In this document: one piece after another, positions 24,773 to 37,090 of the stretch | Numbering within the stretch: the stretch's first letter is position 1 | Layout of the letters: the number at the start of each line of letters is the position of its first letter | Assembly (NCBI RefSeq): GCF_048564905.1 | Contig: NC_132996.1 | Span: 53,046,501-53,110,500, forward strand | Direction: 5' to 3' | From: Vicugna pacos | Taxonomy: Eukaryota > Chordata > Mammalia > Artiodactyla > Camelidae | Length of the DNA stretch: 64,000 nucleotides | The notes under the pieces: generated by a model | Told to the model about the DNA's origin: nothing | Databases searched by the model: none | Seen by the model: the letters and a program-made list of their open reading frames with translations, nothing else | Position numbers and translations under genes: made by a program

Positions 24773-25440
24773 CCGTTCTCCCTTGCAGTTGGGTATAACC
24801 ATCTGACTAAGTAGGTGCCAATAAGAAGTAAGAGGAACTGATATGTGTAACTTCTGACTCATGGCCTTAAGAAACGTGCCCTGGACTTTTTATTCTTCTT
24901 CCCCTGGCTGGAAATGGGCAATCATGGGAGTAACTCCTTAGACCCAGAGGTGGAAGCCATGTGCTGAGGGTGGCCGAGCACCCCACCAGCTTGGATCCCT
25001 GAGTTGTCTCATAGGGCAGAGCCCGCCCACCTGCTCTAACCTGTTGCTTAAGAGAGAAATAAAATTCTTGTTTCAGCTGCTCTATTTTGGTGCCTCCTTG
25101 ATGTAGTAGCTTAAACCATGCCTTCCCTAATAACAGTGGGGAGAAGACAGACTGGCTTTCTCCTTCTCTTTCTTCATTCTCTTGCTGGGAGCAAGGGTGT
25201 GGTAGTGCATCATCCTGGACTATGTGGAGAAGGGTGGTACCTTAGGAATGGCAGAGCGGAAAGATGGAGGTGGGTTCTAGGATGACTTTGTGGAGCAGAA
25301 CAACCATATTAGCCCTGGATTAACTATATCCGTACTGTTGCATGAGCGAGAAGTAAACTTCCATCTTGTTTAACCAACTGTTACTTTTGGGTATCTGTTT
25401 CATGTAGGCGAACCTATACCCAATTAACTAATTAATAAAT
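24773..25440 (+). mobile_element. Two LTR-like fossils, ERVL-MaLR style
   Basis: Two neighbouring stretches (about 24773-25135 and 25150-25440) each show the pattern of old MaLR-type LTRs: a polyadenylation-like gagaaataaaattcttgtt in one and gcgagaagtaaacttcc in the other, each preceded by a gcagag-type phrase. They may be two partial LTR copies side by side. Old, decayed, family assignment tentative. Confidence 0.4.
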
Positions 25441-25544
25441 CCATAATCCTGTATCTTAGAGATAAACTGTAGGTGTATACATCCTTCCTGAATTTTCCCA
25501 TTGATTAATTTATTTACATGTATACAATTATTAGTTAAGAACAT

Positions 25545-25795
25545 GAGACTTGGTGACAACTAGGATTTTAACCTGAGCTCTGCTACTTCTCAACTAGGTG
25601 TTCTTAGGAAAGTTATTTAATATCTCTGAGCTTCAGTTTTGTCATTTGTAAGAGATATAATAACCTCTACCTCATAGGCTTGTTCTTAGGGTTAAATAAT
25701 TATATATATTTATATAAAAACATATACATACACATATATGTTTATTTATATTAACAGCACCTGAATTATAGTAAGGGCTCAACCTGATAGTTTCA
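25545..25795 (+). mobile_element. MIR SINE with an AT-rich expansion
   Basis: MIR text in order: tgagctctgctacttctcaac, cttcagttttgtcatttgta, acctctacctcataggcttg, then a TATA-rich expansion at 25700-25750, and the tail gtaagggctcaacc. Confidence 0.7.
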
Positions 25796-25839
25796 TTCAT
25801 TCATATATTCAGCAAGTTTATTATAATTATTTTGTAAAA

Positions 25840-26310
25840 GTGTGATCACACTATATATACTCTTTTTGTAACTAGCTTTTTCATATAACATTGTATTATG
25901 TACATCTTTCCATGTCAATAAATATGGTTATTTAACAATATTTTTCATGGCTGCATTGTATTTAATCATATGGCTATGCCATTATTTACTTAACCAATCT
26001 TTTTTTAACATTTATTATTGATTTATAATCATTTTACAATGTTGTCTCAAATTCCAGTGTAGAGCACAATTTTTCAGTTATACATGAACATATATATATT
26101 CATTGTCACATTTTTTTCTCTGTGAGCTACCATAAGATCTTGTATATATTTCCCTGTGCTATACAGTATAATCTTGTTTATCTATTCTACAATTTTGAAA
26201 TCCCAGTCTATCCCTTCCCACCCGCCGCCCCCTTGGCAACCAACCTTTTTGTTGGACATAAGTTATTTCCAATTTTTGGCTTCTGTAAGAGATGCTATAT
26301 TGCACATGCT
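25840..26310 (-). mobile_element. Ancient LINE-1 3' UTR, antisense, host of a younger L1
   Basis: The old L1 text runs from aactagctttttcatataac, through catctttccatgtcaataaa and ttatttacttaaccaat, is interrupted at 26004-26237, and resumes with gttggacataagttatttcc. The interruption falls exactly at the young L1 target-site duplication. Confidence 0.78.
26004..26237 (-). mobile_element. Young short LINE-1 3' end nested in an older L1
   Basis: Only about 235 bases of the L1 3' end, antisense, nearly identical over its length to the start of the L1 at 3706-4463 (shared attccagtgtagagcacaat and taccataagatcttgtatat). The duplicated target is aaccaatcttttt at 25992-26004 and aaccaaccttttt at 26238-26250, one mismatch. 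Confidence 0.87.
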
Positions 26311-26865
26311 CGTTCATTCAGTTCATGCTTATTGAACACCTAGTATGTGCTGAGTACTGCTCACATAAATGAACAAAAGAGATAAAGATCATTACCTTCA
26401 GGGAATTTGCATCTTGTAAGGGGGAGATAGATAGCAAACAATAAACATAATAAAGAAGAAAAATTTCTGTGTAGGAAAATAGTAATTGCTCTGGGAAAGA
26501 AGAAAAGTCTGGAACAGAGTGTGGAGGATCATGAGTGCTGGTAGCAGTGTAGGGTTGCAATTTCACTTGGGGTGATCTGGTTAAGCCTCCTTGGGAAGGT
26601 AAAATTTGAACGAGGATTGGAAGGAAGTGAGGGAGTTAAGCCTGTAGAGACTTGAGGGAAAAGCATTTGAGGCCAAGGGAACAATCAGTGCAGAGGCCCA
26701 GCGACAGTAGCTTCCGGCCTGGTTGGGGAACAATGAGGAGGCCAGTATGCCAGGGTGGCTGGAGCAGGGGTGAGGGAAGTAGGAGCTGGGGTGTGAGGTC
26801 AGGGCAGACAAGGCATGGATAGCCTTGTAGGTCCTTGTAATGACTTTGGCCTCATTATTATTATT
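26311..26865 (-). mobile_element. LINE-2, antisense
   Basis: Starts with the antisense L2 tail (cttattgaacacctagtatg) and continues in L2 order: gagatagatagcaaacaata, cttgggaaggtaaaatttga, gaggccaagggaacaatcag, gtgcagaggccca and gaggccagtatgcc, ending ttgtaggtccttgtaatgac. One of the better preserved L2 pieces here. Confidence 0.8.
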
Positions 26866-27344
26866 GGTAGCTACATTTTTGTACCCTTCTTATTTATGGT
26901 CTTTGGATAAGCTTTTACACATGGAAATGCTGGTTCAAAGATATGCAAAAATTTAAGGCCTTGATTAAGTAAAAATTTTCAAGGGAATAGATCAGACATT
27001 TTTTGGCTTTGTAGTGAAATCCTTGCCCATATAATTATTTCTTTTGGATAAATTCTTAGACATGGAAATGCTGGCTGAAAGATATGCAAAATGTTATGCC
27101 TTTGAGTGAGTAAAACTTTTAAGGGAATAGATCCTATTTCTCATAGGCAGAGGTCATGTCTTGGAACTTTCTTAACTCCTCTTCCAGTCTTCCAGCCTAG
27201 CACTGTGTTACACACACAGTGAGCTTGCTGGTTGAAGTGTTGAGTATCAGTCTACCTTCCAGTCTTAACTGCTATGTGCCCTTGGGAACGGAGAATGAAC
27301 ATTCCCCCTTCCCGTTTCTGACCGAGATCCCCATTCTTCTTAGG

Positions 27345-27500
27345 CTTACATTTTAGTGGGAAGAGATAGACAATGAACAATTAAGAAAGGTAGTTGCAGA
27401 TGATTTCAGATACATTTGAAGAAAACAGGACCCTGTTTCTCAGGCTGTGACCGTATGAGGAGATAAGATGGTCAGACAGTTGTAGCTTCAGTTAATGCCT
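27345..27500 (-). mobile_element. LINE-2 fragment, antisense
   Basis: The phrase acattttagtgggaagagatagacaatgaac is the antisense L2 motif. Continuation beyond about 27420 is weak. Confidence 0.5.
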
Positions 27501-27644
27501 GCGTTTCTCCCCTTGCCTGGATGCGGAGGGAAGCTGGAACTCTGTAGTTGTCCTTTGTTTTGATTTCAACAGGTGGCACCGCATGGAATTGGATTGGTGA
27601 TGGTGGTCTTTGGATCAAACTCAGCGTTAGAATCAGGGGATATC

Positions 27645-28075
27645 CAATGTGGAAACAATCCAAATGTCCTTTAACTGGTGAATGGAAAAACAAAATGTGA
27701 TCTATCCATATAATGGAATAGTTCTTGACAATAAAAAGGAATGAAATGCTAATACATGCTACAGCATGGATGAACCTCAAAGATGTCACGCTAAGAAGTC
27801 AGGTACAAAAGACCACATATCGTATGACTGTATGTATATGGAATGTCTAGGAAAGGCAAATCTGTAGCTTTAAAAAGTAGATTAGTGGTTGCCTGCTTCT
27901 GGCAGTAGGAAGGAGGAGTGACTGTAGATGAGTACCTGGGACTTTTTAGGGTGATGGAAATGATCTAAAAATTTAATTGTACTGATGGTTGCACAACTTT
28001 CTGTATAAGTTATTAAAAATCATTGAATTGTATGCTTTAAGTGAATTTTGTGAATATTCCTCAATAAAGCTGCGG
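27645..28075 (+). mobile_element. Old LINE-1 3' end, sense
   Basis: L1M-type 3' end: aaatgtcctttaactggtga, then ccatataatggaatagttct, gatgaacctcaaagatgtca, gtgatggaaatgatctaaa, ending tgaatattcctcaataaagc. Confidence 0.8.
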
Positions 28076-28819
28076 AGAGGTGGAGCTACTGTTTGTGGAT
28101 ACTTAGATCTGTACCTGAGTTCTTCACTGGGTGAGCATGTGGCCTTGTGACTCTGAATTTGACTGAAGAACTTAGGAAGTTCCTGCTTGTTGTAAATATT
28201 TTCTGTTAAGAAAATAAATCATTTGTGCATAGACTTGACAGTTTTAAGTAGATAAGGACTGTGATACGAAAAGAAACAAACTTCTTGGATGCAACAAGAT
28301 CCTACCTTGTGTAGACAGTGCCACCAGGTCAGTACGAGAGGTCTCCCACGAAGGGAAAACTGCATGACCCAAGGTGGGAATGCATGGGGCCTGAGCAAGA
28401 ACCACAACGTATTCCAAGAAGACAGGTGTCACCCTGTTAGGGATTCTGGGAGCCAAGCGAGGCCAAGCTCTACTGTGCTGTATCTGCTCCCACTCGGGAG
28501 CCCCTCCCTCCCATGGCCTTGACTAAATCAGTTGGGAAGGTGAGCTTTCTTATGGGATGATTTGATATGTGTGGCCTCTTTGCATCAAAGTGGAATCCAT
28601 TTGACAGATTGCAAGCATGCCATATTACCTACTGCCACCATCACAGAGATTGTTTTAAAGGTTATCTAGGGCATGCCAAATTAAAAGAAAAGTACAGATG
28701 GCAGTGGAAAGATAAGGTGAACATTCTGAGATATAGAGAGGGAGGAAATACAACCACTTGGAGACAGTATCTTTATTTCTGTTCTGGAAACACAAAAAGA
28801 ATTCACTGAGTGACTTCTT

Positions 28820-29440
28820 TTTTCCTTTCTTAAATCCATCTTTGAGGCCCTCTATACTTCTCATCTGGATTACTCCAATAGCTTCAGTATTTCTACCTCC
28901 AGTATCTGAACCACTCTGCCCCATTCCATCCATTTCATCTTCTTAGAGCACAGCTCCCGTTGTGACTCCCAAGGGCCTTGGTATAGTATAGAATTTTTGT
29001 CAGGCGCTGCAAATAGCATCCCCTGTATGCATCACTAAATATGTATTCCCGTCTTCTTGGAATGCGTTGTGGTTCTTCCTCAGGCCCCATGTGTTCCCAC
29101 CTTAGGGCTTCGGTCATGCACCTTTCCCTTCATGGGAGACCTCCTCTCTTGCTCACCTGTGGAAATCATAGCTGCCTTTTAGAGCCCAGCTCAGACTCCC
29201 CATTCCCGTGTGAAGCCTTTTGTGAGTCTCCCTAACCAACTGTGATTTCACCATTCTCTAACTTTGCATTCCCTTAGCCTCTGCCTTAGTTGTGTCCTAC
29301 TTGGGTGGTTTGCATACTTGGCTTAACTTCTTCGTTTGTAAACTCTGTAAAGGCAGGGACTGGGTCTTACCCATCTTGGTCACCATGCACATAGTTGATA
29401 GCCAGAATAGAGCTTTTGGGCTGAACGAGTTGCATAACTC
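28820..29440 (+). mobile_element. LINE-2 3' region, sense
   Basis: Reads in L2 order: tctggattactccaatagct, then agagcccagctcagactccc, gtgtgaagccttttgtgag, aaggcagggactgggtctta, and a tail-like gagcttttgggctgaacga. The 60- to 90-codon frames in both directions here belong to this relic. Confidence 0.75.
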
Positions 29441-32400
29441 AACTACGACTCAGCTTTTCTTCCTGAAAATAAACTTGCAGCTGCCTTATTCTCTCTTCAC
29501 ATTTCTTCTCTCTGTAAGTGCCTAACAGTGGACCTTTCAAAAGTTTCAGCTTACTGCTCTTGTGTCCCTCATCCTGGACTTCCGACACACGTTTTTCCGG
29601 GCCAGGGTTGTGCATTTGTGTCTTGGCAGCTTGAGAACTATGACTGTGAATAATGAGTCAATTATCATCCAGCCTCAGGGAAAGCACAATTATTCCTGAC
29701 TGGCCAGGCTGAGGTAATCCTCTCCTCCCTCTGCCCTTTCAAATGAAGAACATAAAACAGTTGGAATTCAGAGCACTACAAAGGGAATTTAGACAAAACA
29801 TTTGTCTGCTGAATTTAGCTTCTTTGGATTTATTCTGATTTATGATTGATTGATTTTAAAATTGCTTATTTAGTCCTAATGAGTATTGCTCCAGGGGACA
29901 CCAGATACCAAGGAGCATGTGATGAAGAAGCAGTAGAGTGAAGTCACTTGGCTGGGCAAGTCAAGGGCAAATATTACTGTCCAGAGAAACACTGCTCTAG
30001 GCTAGGAGTATGATGTGAAAATCACCCCTCTGACTTTCAAAGTACCCAACCTTGTTATAAGCATGATTGCTTAGTCCCCATGCTCTTGGCAGAAGGCTTT
30101 TTGCAACTATCCCGTGTTGCACAGAATTTTTCCCTCCATGAATTTTTCTTTTCTTCTAGCCACATATTCAGTATCTCTTCACGACTGAGAATATGCTCCT
30201 GATTTATATTGCTATTGACCGCAGTGCAGGAGAACAGACACCCAGGGGCTGCTGACAAGATTTGGTTGTGAATTCTGATGTTGGTTGTGTTGATCTGTGA
30301 AAACTTTCCTGTACGTGTGGTGAGATTTCTCAGCTCGTGGACACTAGTCTGGCCTTTGAATGGATGAATCTGGACTTTTAAAAAGTTTCTTTCAAAATTG
30401 AATTCTCTGAAACTGATTGCTTTCATCTGTAAGCTATGTAATCAATATATGATTAATTTATCAAGGCATCAGTAGTTTCAACCTTTTCAAGGAGTGTGAC
30501 CTTTTCCTTTGACCTGAAATTAGACGTTATAGGTACAGTTGATGGCCTACATTGTAAGGGAGATCTGTTGGAAGCTTGTCTATTTGGTATCAAAAGAAAA
30601 TTGAAATTCCATTGCTTCCAAATAATGAAACCTTTAAAAACCTTTAGGGGGGAAAAAACAAAAACTAAAAAACCTTTGTTTCATCTGTATGGAAGTTTTG
30701 ACTCAGAAATGCCCAAAGAAATGCTCTTTCAGGTCTCAGTAACCTACTTGTTCTCTGAAATATTGCTGTGAGATTTCAAAAGTGTATTATGTCTGACACT
30801 TACTTCAAAGCAAGAAACATTAGGGACAAGATGAAAGGGTGGAAAAGGACTCTGATGGAAAACAGAAACAGAAGAAGAAGAGACGCGCACTTGGGTGGCG
30901 TGTTTGGCTTGCCACCAGGACCACTCTGGGCGGCAGCGTCCGGCTCTCTCATCAGGCTTATTGGCCACTTCGGATTCTGGGCTGTGCCAGCATCGGCCAT
31001 TCTCACACTATCATATTGAAAAAGAACTATTTTTCATCTCATTCTGCCAAGAGGTTTATTATTTGCTGGTTTTTTTTTGTTGTTGTTTTGTTTTATTTTT
31101 ATGTATTTATTTTTTTAAATGAGAGTGAAAGTCCAAGAAGCACTTGTGTGCTTCTCGGTCTTTGGAGTGAAACAGTGTGCACTCTCGTGGGACTGTTTTC
31201 AAGGGTTAGGAAGGAGGCTTAAACTGTAGGTTAAGTCAGAGAGCAAACAGCTTCTTTTCTGCACCTTTTGGTATTTTAAACATGAAAGCTTTATATTTAC
31301 GCCAGAAAGAAGTTTCCAAAGAGTGAGCAAGAAGTTTTCTTAGATCTGAGACCTCAACAGTAGTTCCACATCAGCATCAGAAGCTGGGACTTGGTGATGT
31401 TTTTCTCTCTATGTCGAAGGCGTTTCATCTGGTTGCCTGTCAGCCAACCTGACATTGTGCTGGAGATGGCAGAGGAGCACACTGAGCGATCATGCGGACA
31501 AACAGAACTGGTCCTTAAGGAACAGCTGTTCTTCCCAGACATCACTGTGATTTTCAAGTACTTAAGTCAATGGATTATGACAGTAGTGTTGTACTGGGTG
31601 CGTCGTATCTTTTTTTTTCAGGAAATACTAGATTGAGGCTGTGCCAGACTTAAAGGATAAGCAGGGAGAATGGAAACTATTCCACCTCTTATTAGAACAG
31701 GGCATGGAGGCATGGCAGGTAGCCACAGGCCGTCTTCTTGCCTCTGGCTTGGGTGAAGTTTGAGGAACCCTTTCATTCCTCCTCACTCCTCCTGTTTGCA
31801 AGCATGTCCATGCCTACCTTGCTCCACCTGGCTGCAGTGCTTACCTTTGCCCTAGGACTGATGATTTACGACATCTTTCTGGTAAGGACATCTTTGTGGC
31901 TGTGAAACAGGAAGAAGTCAGGGAGGGTAAGTCTGAAGACCATTTCATCCTCACTTCTCTGGTCTTCCATAGCGCTGGTCACTCCATTCTTCTAACCCTC
32001 CCATTTCCTTACCCACTCGGTCCCTCAGCCCATCCGCCCCCAGCAGCCAAGGCTAGTGCTTCCTATCAGAATTTCTAGGGATTTGTTGAGGCACAAGGCA
32101 GAAGTCGCCTCTCCGGATAGTAGCTGGTTAGGAGTTACGGGTGCTGGTGCAGGAGGAAGTAGAGAGAGCTGACCTGAACTGGTATCATGTGCTAATAAAA
32201 CCCTTTAGAGAAAAAGTGGTGCTTTCAGCATTTGTGTTTTCCCTCTCTGGCTTATTGAGCTAGGACTGCAGTACAGACTAAGTTACCTTATCTCTGCGTC
32301 CCTACAGTATTTCTGTGTTAATGTCCTGTAGACATCCCCACAGGTCTTACTTCTACCAGTGATGGTATTCAGAAGCAAGTAAAGATTCTGGCTGCCTTGC

Positions 32401-32887
32401 ACCAGGCTCTGATCATCAGAACAGCAAACATCTTGCTGATTTTGATTCATGCAGCCAACAGCTCAAGAGAGACAAACCTGACCACTTTGCTGGGTTAGGC
32501 TGTCTCGTAACCTGTTCAGTTAGATACCTGCTTAAGTTGCTCACAGATAAAACAAACCCATGTCTCTGGGATCTCTTCCTGGTGGAGTATTTTAAGGGAA
32601 TGGAACAGGTTCCGCCAACCTGACAGTAGCTTGATTTCTGCCACTGGTGGGCCTCTTTTGAATTTCTTTATCACTCTTCTAGTGACCCCAGATGCAGGTC
32701 CCTGTGTTTGCTACTGTCATTTGCAGCAAGCGAGTGCAAGTTTGGTATATGCCGTGCACCCTTGGTTCTTCTTGTACTATTGTTAACTTTTCTTCTTTAT
32801 CTTCTTTCTGGGATTTAAAATTTTTTTTTCCTGCTTTAGTCTTCTCTTCTCTAGGACCCTTTCCCTTTATTGGCTCTATTATTCTGA
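29441..32887. other. Intronic sequence with few recognisable repeats
   Basis: About 3.4 kb with no coding segment I can support. Several frames overlap at 30768-31222 around a short CpG-richer patch (30885-30985) that encodes nothing recognisable. A T-rich run lies at 31070-31120. Confidence 0.45.
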
Positions 32888-33120
32888 GTTGCACAGCACA
32901 GTGGTTAGGAAGGACTGGGTTCAAATCCCCACTCTGCCACTTACAGCTGTGTAATTTTGAACTAGGTACTTACTCTCTCTATAGGCCTTGGTTTCCTCAT
33001 CTGTAAAATGGAGATACTAACAGTACCTACCTCTAGGTTTGTTGTGAGGCTTAAATGAGATTTCTGAGATGCTCATAAAAGACAGTCTCACACTCAAATA
33101 AATGTTAACCCTTATTATCT
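32888..33120 (+). mobile_element. Well-preserved MIR SINE
   Basis: Nearly full-length MIR: tRNA-like head gcacagtggttaggaag with B box gggttcaaatccc, then ctctgccacttacagctgtg, ggtttcctcatctgtaaaat, acctacctctaggtttgttg, and a tail ending aataaatgttaaccc. Confidence 0.88.
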
Positions 33121-33519
33121 ATTTTACTATTACTGATAATATTAAAAATAATTTTTTGGCTTATACCATTATCCCAGTGTAGTCGACTACCGGCTCTTAA
33201 CCTATAGCTGTGAGCTTTCTACCACATTTTAGCCTATATTTGCAGCTGCCTCTGGGATATTTCCCTCACAGTTTCCACTGGCACCTCAAATGCAGCATGG
33301 ACAAAGGTTAAATTCATTCTCTCTCATCTGATTTTATCCCCCACATTTCTGTTAATGGCATCATGGTATCATAATTTTCTCTTAATTTAGGATGAATCTT
33401 AGATTCTTTCCTTACCCTAAGAAGATAATCATGAATGTGCAAAAATTTAGTACAAAGGTACTAAATTAAATTAATTTAAATTAATTGTTTATAGTTTAAA
33501 ATAGTTGAGAATAGGAATT

Positions 33520-33690
33520 GGTTAAATAAATTACGTTAAATATATACAGTATAATTCTCTGTAATCATTAAAATTATGTAGAAAAATGTGCAATAACATG
33601 GAAAGAAATATTGCTCTCCAGCTGACTTATAGTACGTACAGTATAATTCCATTTGCTTTTTAGAAGTTTATGGATGCATAGATAAAAGAT
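33520..33690 (+). mobile_element. Old LINE-1 fragment
   Basis: Short L1M-style text: ttggttaaataaattacg, atacagtataattctctg, then cataattccattt-like wording near 33650. Diverged, in the intron just before the second coding exon. Confidence 0.5.
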
Positions 33691-34160
33691 GAGAAAAATA
33701 GCCACTGAAAACATTCTGTTGCAGATTTTCTGTCTTGTAGGATTATGAGTGATTTTCTAACTCTAATTTTCTTCTCTCACAAATTTTCTAAAGTTATCCA
33801 TACGTTGCTTCCATAGAAGGGGAAAAAACCTCAAATTTAGGGAAAAAATGAGATAAGTAATGTCTAAGAGTCTTGCAAATACTGAACTTCACTGACCTTT
33901 TAACAATGACTGAGGAGAGCACTGTTTAAATAGTAAGCACTTATAAATATTCGTGGAATAGTGAATGAAATGGTGTTATCTTTCTATGCATTTAAGAATA
34001 ACTTTATAAGTTAAGAGTGCTAAATTAGCCTCAGGCATTCAGTTTGTGGATTTCACGGAAAGGTATCTTTTTGTTTGGAAGAAAGATTCTCAATAAACAC
34101 AAAATAAACTAGCCTCGGTATGGTGAGTCTTTTCTAATATTATGTAATTTTTCATTGCAG

Positions 34161-34315
34161 ATAATGTGACCAAAAGAGGAGCCTTTGGAACCAATTCTTT
34201 AGAAAACGCATTTACTTCAATAAAATTTACTCCCAGAAATGAGCCAGATGATCATCATCTTAGAAATAAAGCCATCTTTCTTCGTTCTTCATCACAGTGT
34301 TCAGAAGAAGAACAG
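34161..34315 (+). CDS. IFTAP: IFTAP coding exon B (residues 45-96)
   Basis: Joined in phase to the first coding exon (the split codon becomes Asp), this exon reads DNVTKRGAFGTNSLENAF and on to HLRNKAIFLRSSSQCSEEEQ. As I remember the human protein, the matching parts are VSKRGVFGTDSSENIF and HLRNKTIFLRTSSQCLEEQ, a strong match along the whole exon. The acceptor is aatttttcattgcag and the donor is CAG|gtaata. The exon is 155 bases and ends in phase 0. It is polar, serine-rich and acidic at the end, with no membrane segment or known fold that I can see, consistent with a largely disordered adaptor. Confidence 0.95.
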
Positions 34316-35264
34316 GTAATACCACAGCACATTTACAGAAACAGAGAAAAAAAATTCATCATGGATTAAATAAAAAAGAGGCCGTAAGAACATAAGAAAC
34401 ATTGGACAGTTATTAGATCAGTAACTCAGACTCCTGAGTCTAGAAGGAGCACCCTTGAGACACTTTATTGAGAAGCACCATCACATTTCCTGATTTCAGC
34501 AGCCAGCGTTTATGATGGTAACGTGGTTATCCTCAATTTTTGTTAAAAACCTCTTAAGGATCTGCCATCTGCAGATTTTTAAAAAAAAATTATTTCTGTA
34601 TTTTAGCTTGTCCTCTGTTTGGGACAAAAGAGTTCCTTTTCATAATTTTCTGTGTAAAATGGGAGTTTGTTTTTCCTGTCCTGGATTCATGTCTGTGGGC
34701 TTACCGTGGAATCTGTTACCTTGATTTTTCCAAGAATGGTCAATAAATACATGTTAGATGCCCTTTTCCTAATCTTCAAATCTTTGTAGACTATTGACAT
34801 TCTCCTTAGCTGTGGTTTTTAACTATCAAGGAATCCTAGTGGAAATTCTTCTACTTTTTTAAACCATTTGAGTTTCTACCTTCTGTCTCATTGTGTCTTC
34901 CCCGTGATATTGTGGACAGAATTGCATCTGAGATTGTGGTTTTATGCAAGGGGAAAAAAAATCTCCACATTAGAAATGTGTTTCTATACAGCAAAGGGCT
35001 ATAATTCTTTAATTCCATAACTTGTTTCCAGGGAGATGATTATGGAACAAGAATCTTTTTTTTTTCCCCTAGAAGACTCACTCTCTACTGGCAATCATTG
35101 GCAATTGGAATTACATTTCTGTTGAGTTTTTAACCAGCATGTGAGAGGCAAAGACTTGTTCCGTGATATTTTTTTCCTAATAACCTGAAAATGTTGTATT
35201 AGCATTCTCTAATCTGTCCTTCAGAGGTTCATGGGGATGGGGTGGGAGTAAGGATAGTAAAGTG

Positions 35265-35400
35265 GGGAGTGTTCCTGTTTTACACGTAAGAAAACTGAGG
35301 TTAAGTAATTTGCTTTTGGTTACACTGTGGATGAGTCTAGAGGACAGAAGTAGAAGCCAGACCTCCTAAAACCTGTTCCCTGACCTCTGCTATGGCTTAG
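35265..35400 (-). mobile_element. MIR SINE, antisense
   Basis: Antisense MIR core: tacacgtaagaaaactgagg, then ttaagtaatttgcttttggtt, and agaagccagacctcctaaa. Confidence 0.65.
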
Positions 35401-35561
35401 TGTATCCAGTCCATCGAGCATAGCTAACTAGGAAAAAACTAGAAGGGGAGTTTTACCGCCTCAAGGGCTACAAAATCAGCTCCTTTATTTTTGGTTGTTT
35501 CCTTTTCCCATCAATATGTCCTCACTGTTTTTTGGTTTGCTTGTTTGTTTGTTTGTTTCAG

Positions 35562-35633
35562 ATAGTGATGGATGAAGGCCAAAAAGTTGGCAGTTTCTTT
35601 CGAGGTGATCTGAATCGGGCAGGGAAGGTGAAG
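35562..35633 (+). CDS. IFTAP: IFTAP candidate cassette exon C (residues 97-120)
   Basis: A 72-base, phase 0 to phase 0 exon encoding [20 protein letters not shown] plus GKVK. The acceptor follows a strong T-rich tract (gtttgtttgtttcag) and the donor AAG|gtaagg is near consensus. Because it is a multiple of three, it can be included or skipped without a frame change. The human 221-residue form, as I recall it, joins EEQ directly to VDNFLDLEDL, which suggests this exon is optional there. Here it has no stop and keeps an amphipathic, basic C-terminal half. I include it in the 261-residue model. Skipping it gives 237 residues. Confidence 0.72.
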
Positions 35634-35670
35634 GTAAGGTAGGATTCAAGTTTCTTCCATGGCCAAAAAC

Positions 35671-35727
35671 AAAACAAAACAAAACCCATAAAAATAAAAC
35701 AAAACAAAACCACAACAACAAAAACCT
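35671..35727. repeat. (AAAAC)n-rich tract
   Basis: AAAAC and AAAAT/AAC units just downstream of exon C. A 90-codon antisense frame across it and the exon is a shadow. Confidence 0.85.
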
Positions 35728-37023
35728 CACAAGATTCATTTGCTGTCTCTCATACAAAGTTGGAGAACTCAGCAGACTTTGTCCTTATGGTTTTTTAAAA
35801 AAATAGATTTTTGAGTGTCTTGAACTATCCTTGATTGACTGGGTTCTGGATCTTTTTCTCCTCAAAGCTTAACAAATGGAAGGGCAGCTTCCATAGAGAC
35901 ACACGACTCTCGTCCCCCTGAATATATACCATTAAGAGAAATGACAATATAACAGATCCACAGGTTTCAGTGCTGAAATCATCATGTGCACAATAAATTT
36001 TTACTGTCACTTGGATTTCAAGAAATAGCTGCAGTTATGTACTTATAAGCAATGGAACCTACCATTTTTAATTCGCATGAAAGAGCCGTGGTCTGGCTAG
36101 TAGAGAGTTGGGAAGAAAGACCCAAGATGTGTTTTTAAATTCCAGTAATGAGATCTAAATTTGTAACTTTATGGTATTTTGTTATGCACATGTTTGAGGT
36201 CATAAGCATAAAAGGTATTGTGACATTATACCTTTACTAGTAAATGGTGAAATCATTTTCTTATTTACACTCTTTGATAGTCACCTGAGATAAATTAGTT
36301 CATGTTTGAAATGTTACCATTTTGTTCATTTAAACCATCTCATTGTCAGTGTGCAGTGGGAAGCAGTATTCCACGTGGAATAGTTTTTCATTGAAATGCT
36401 GCTATTGTGTCCGTAAAGGTCATTTACTCTGCTTTTTACCTTTTAAGTAATTTTCGGTTTTATTTGCTCGAAAGAGAGAACACTTGATTTTTTTGCCCTG
36501 CTCACCTTTCTTGTGATTTACGTGCAGCTGAATGGTTTTGTTTTGAATGAACCTTCTCTCCTGCTTTCTTTAGTTTCTCCTCTCTGACTCTTTGGCGTTT
36601 AAAGCACACTGTTATGATAACAGCTGACCCACCACCATCATTTGCTTGAGAAGCAAAAGCAATAAAAGAAAAGCAAAACACGGAGACACTGTTTTGGACT
36701 GTCTTGATGGTGGTGTATGTTCTGGGATAGAATCAGGAACAAAGTCCCTTTTCCAAATCTCCCCAGACCGTGTTTTCGCTTTCAGTGTAGAGATCTTGAT
36801 ATGGTGCCTTCAAAATCCAGGCCAACTTCCAAATTTACTGCTTCTTTCAGATGTCTCTGCGAGAGCACAGTGAACACAAAGATCTCTAGCTGGGACTCAA
36901 AAGTTAATGGAAAAGTGGATCCAGTTACTTACTTGTGTATTGTGGAAGTGCATTCATTGATTCTTAATCGCATTTTTTTCTCTAGGTCTAATATGCATAA
37001 AAGTGATGTTAATCCTTTCCTAG

Positions 37024-37090
37024 GTAGACAGTTTCCTAGATTTGGAAGATTTGGACGTGGATGAAGAGATCAAGCCCCAAGTGAGCCAGG
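37024..37090 (+). CDS. IFTAP: IFTAP coding exon D (residues 121-142)
   Basis: Encodes VDSFLDLEDLDVDEEIKPQV plus SQ, the most recognisable stretch of the family (human, from memory: VDNFLDLEDLDMDEEIKPQM). It is strongly acidic, 10 of 22 residues being Asp or Glu, with a leucine/phenylalanine repeat that could form a short binding helix. The acceptor is ttaatcctttcctag and the donor CAGG|gtatgc leaves phase 1. The next exon completes an Asp codon. Exons B, C and D lie within 3 kb of each other, whereas the introns on either side are 20.8 and 8.5 kb. Confidence 0.95.
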
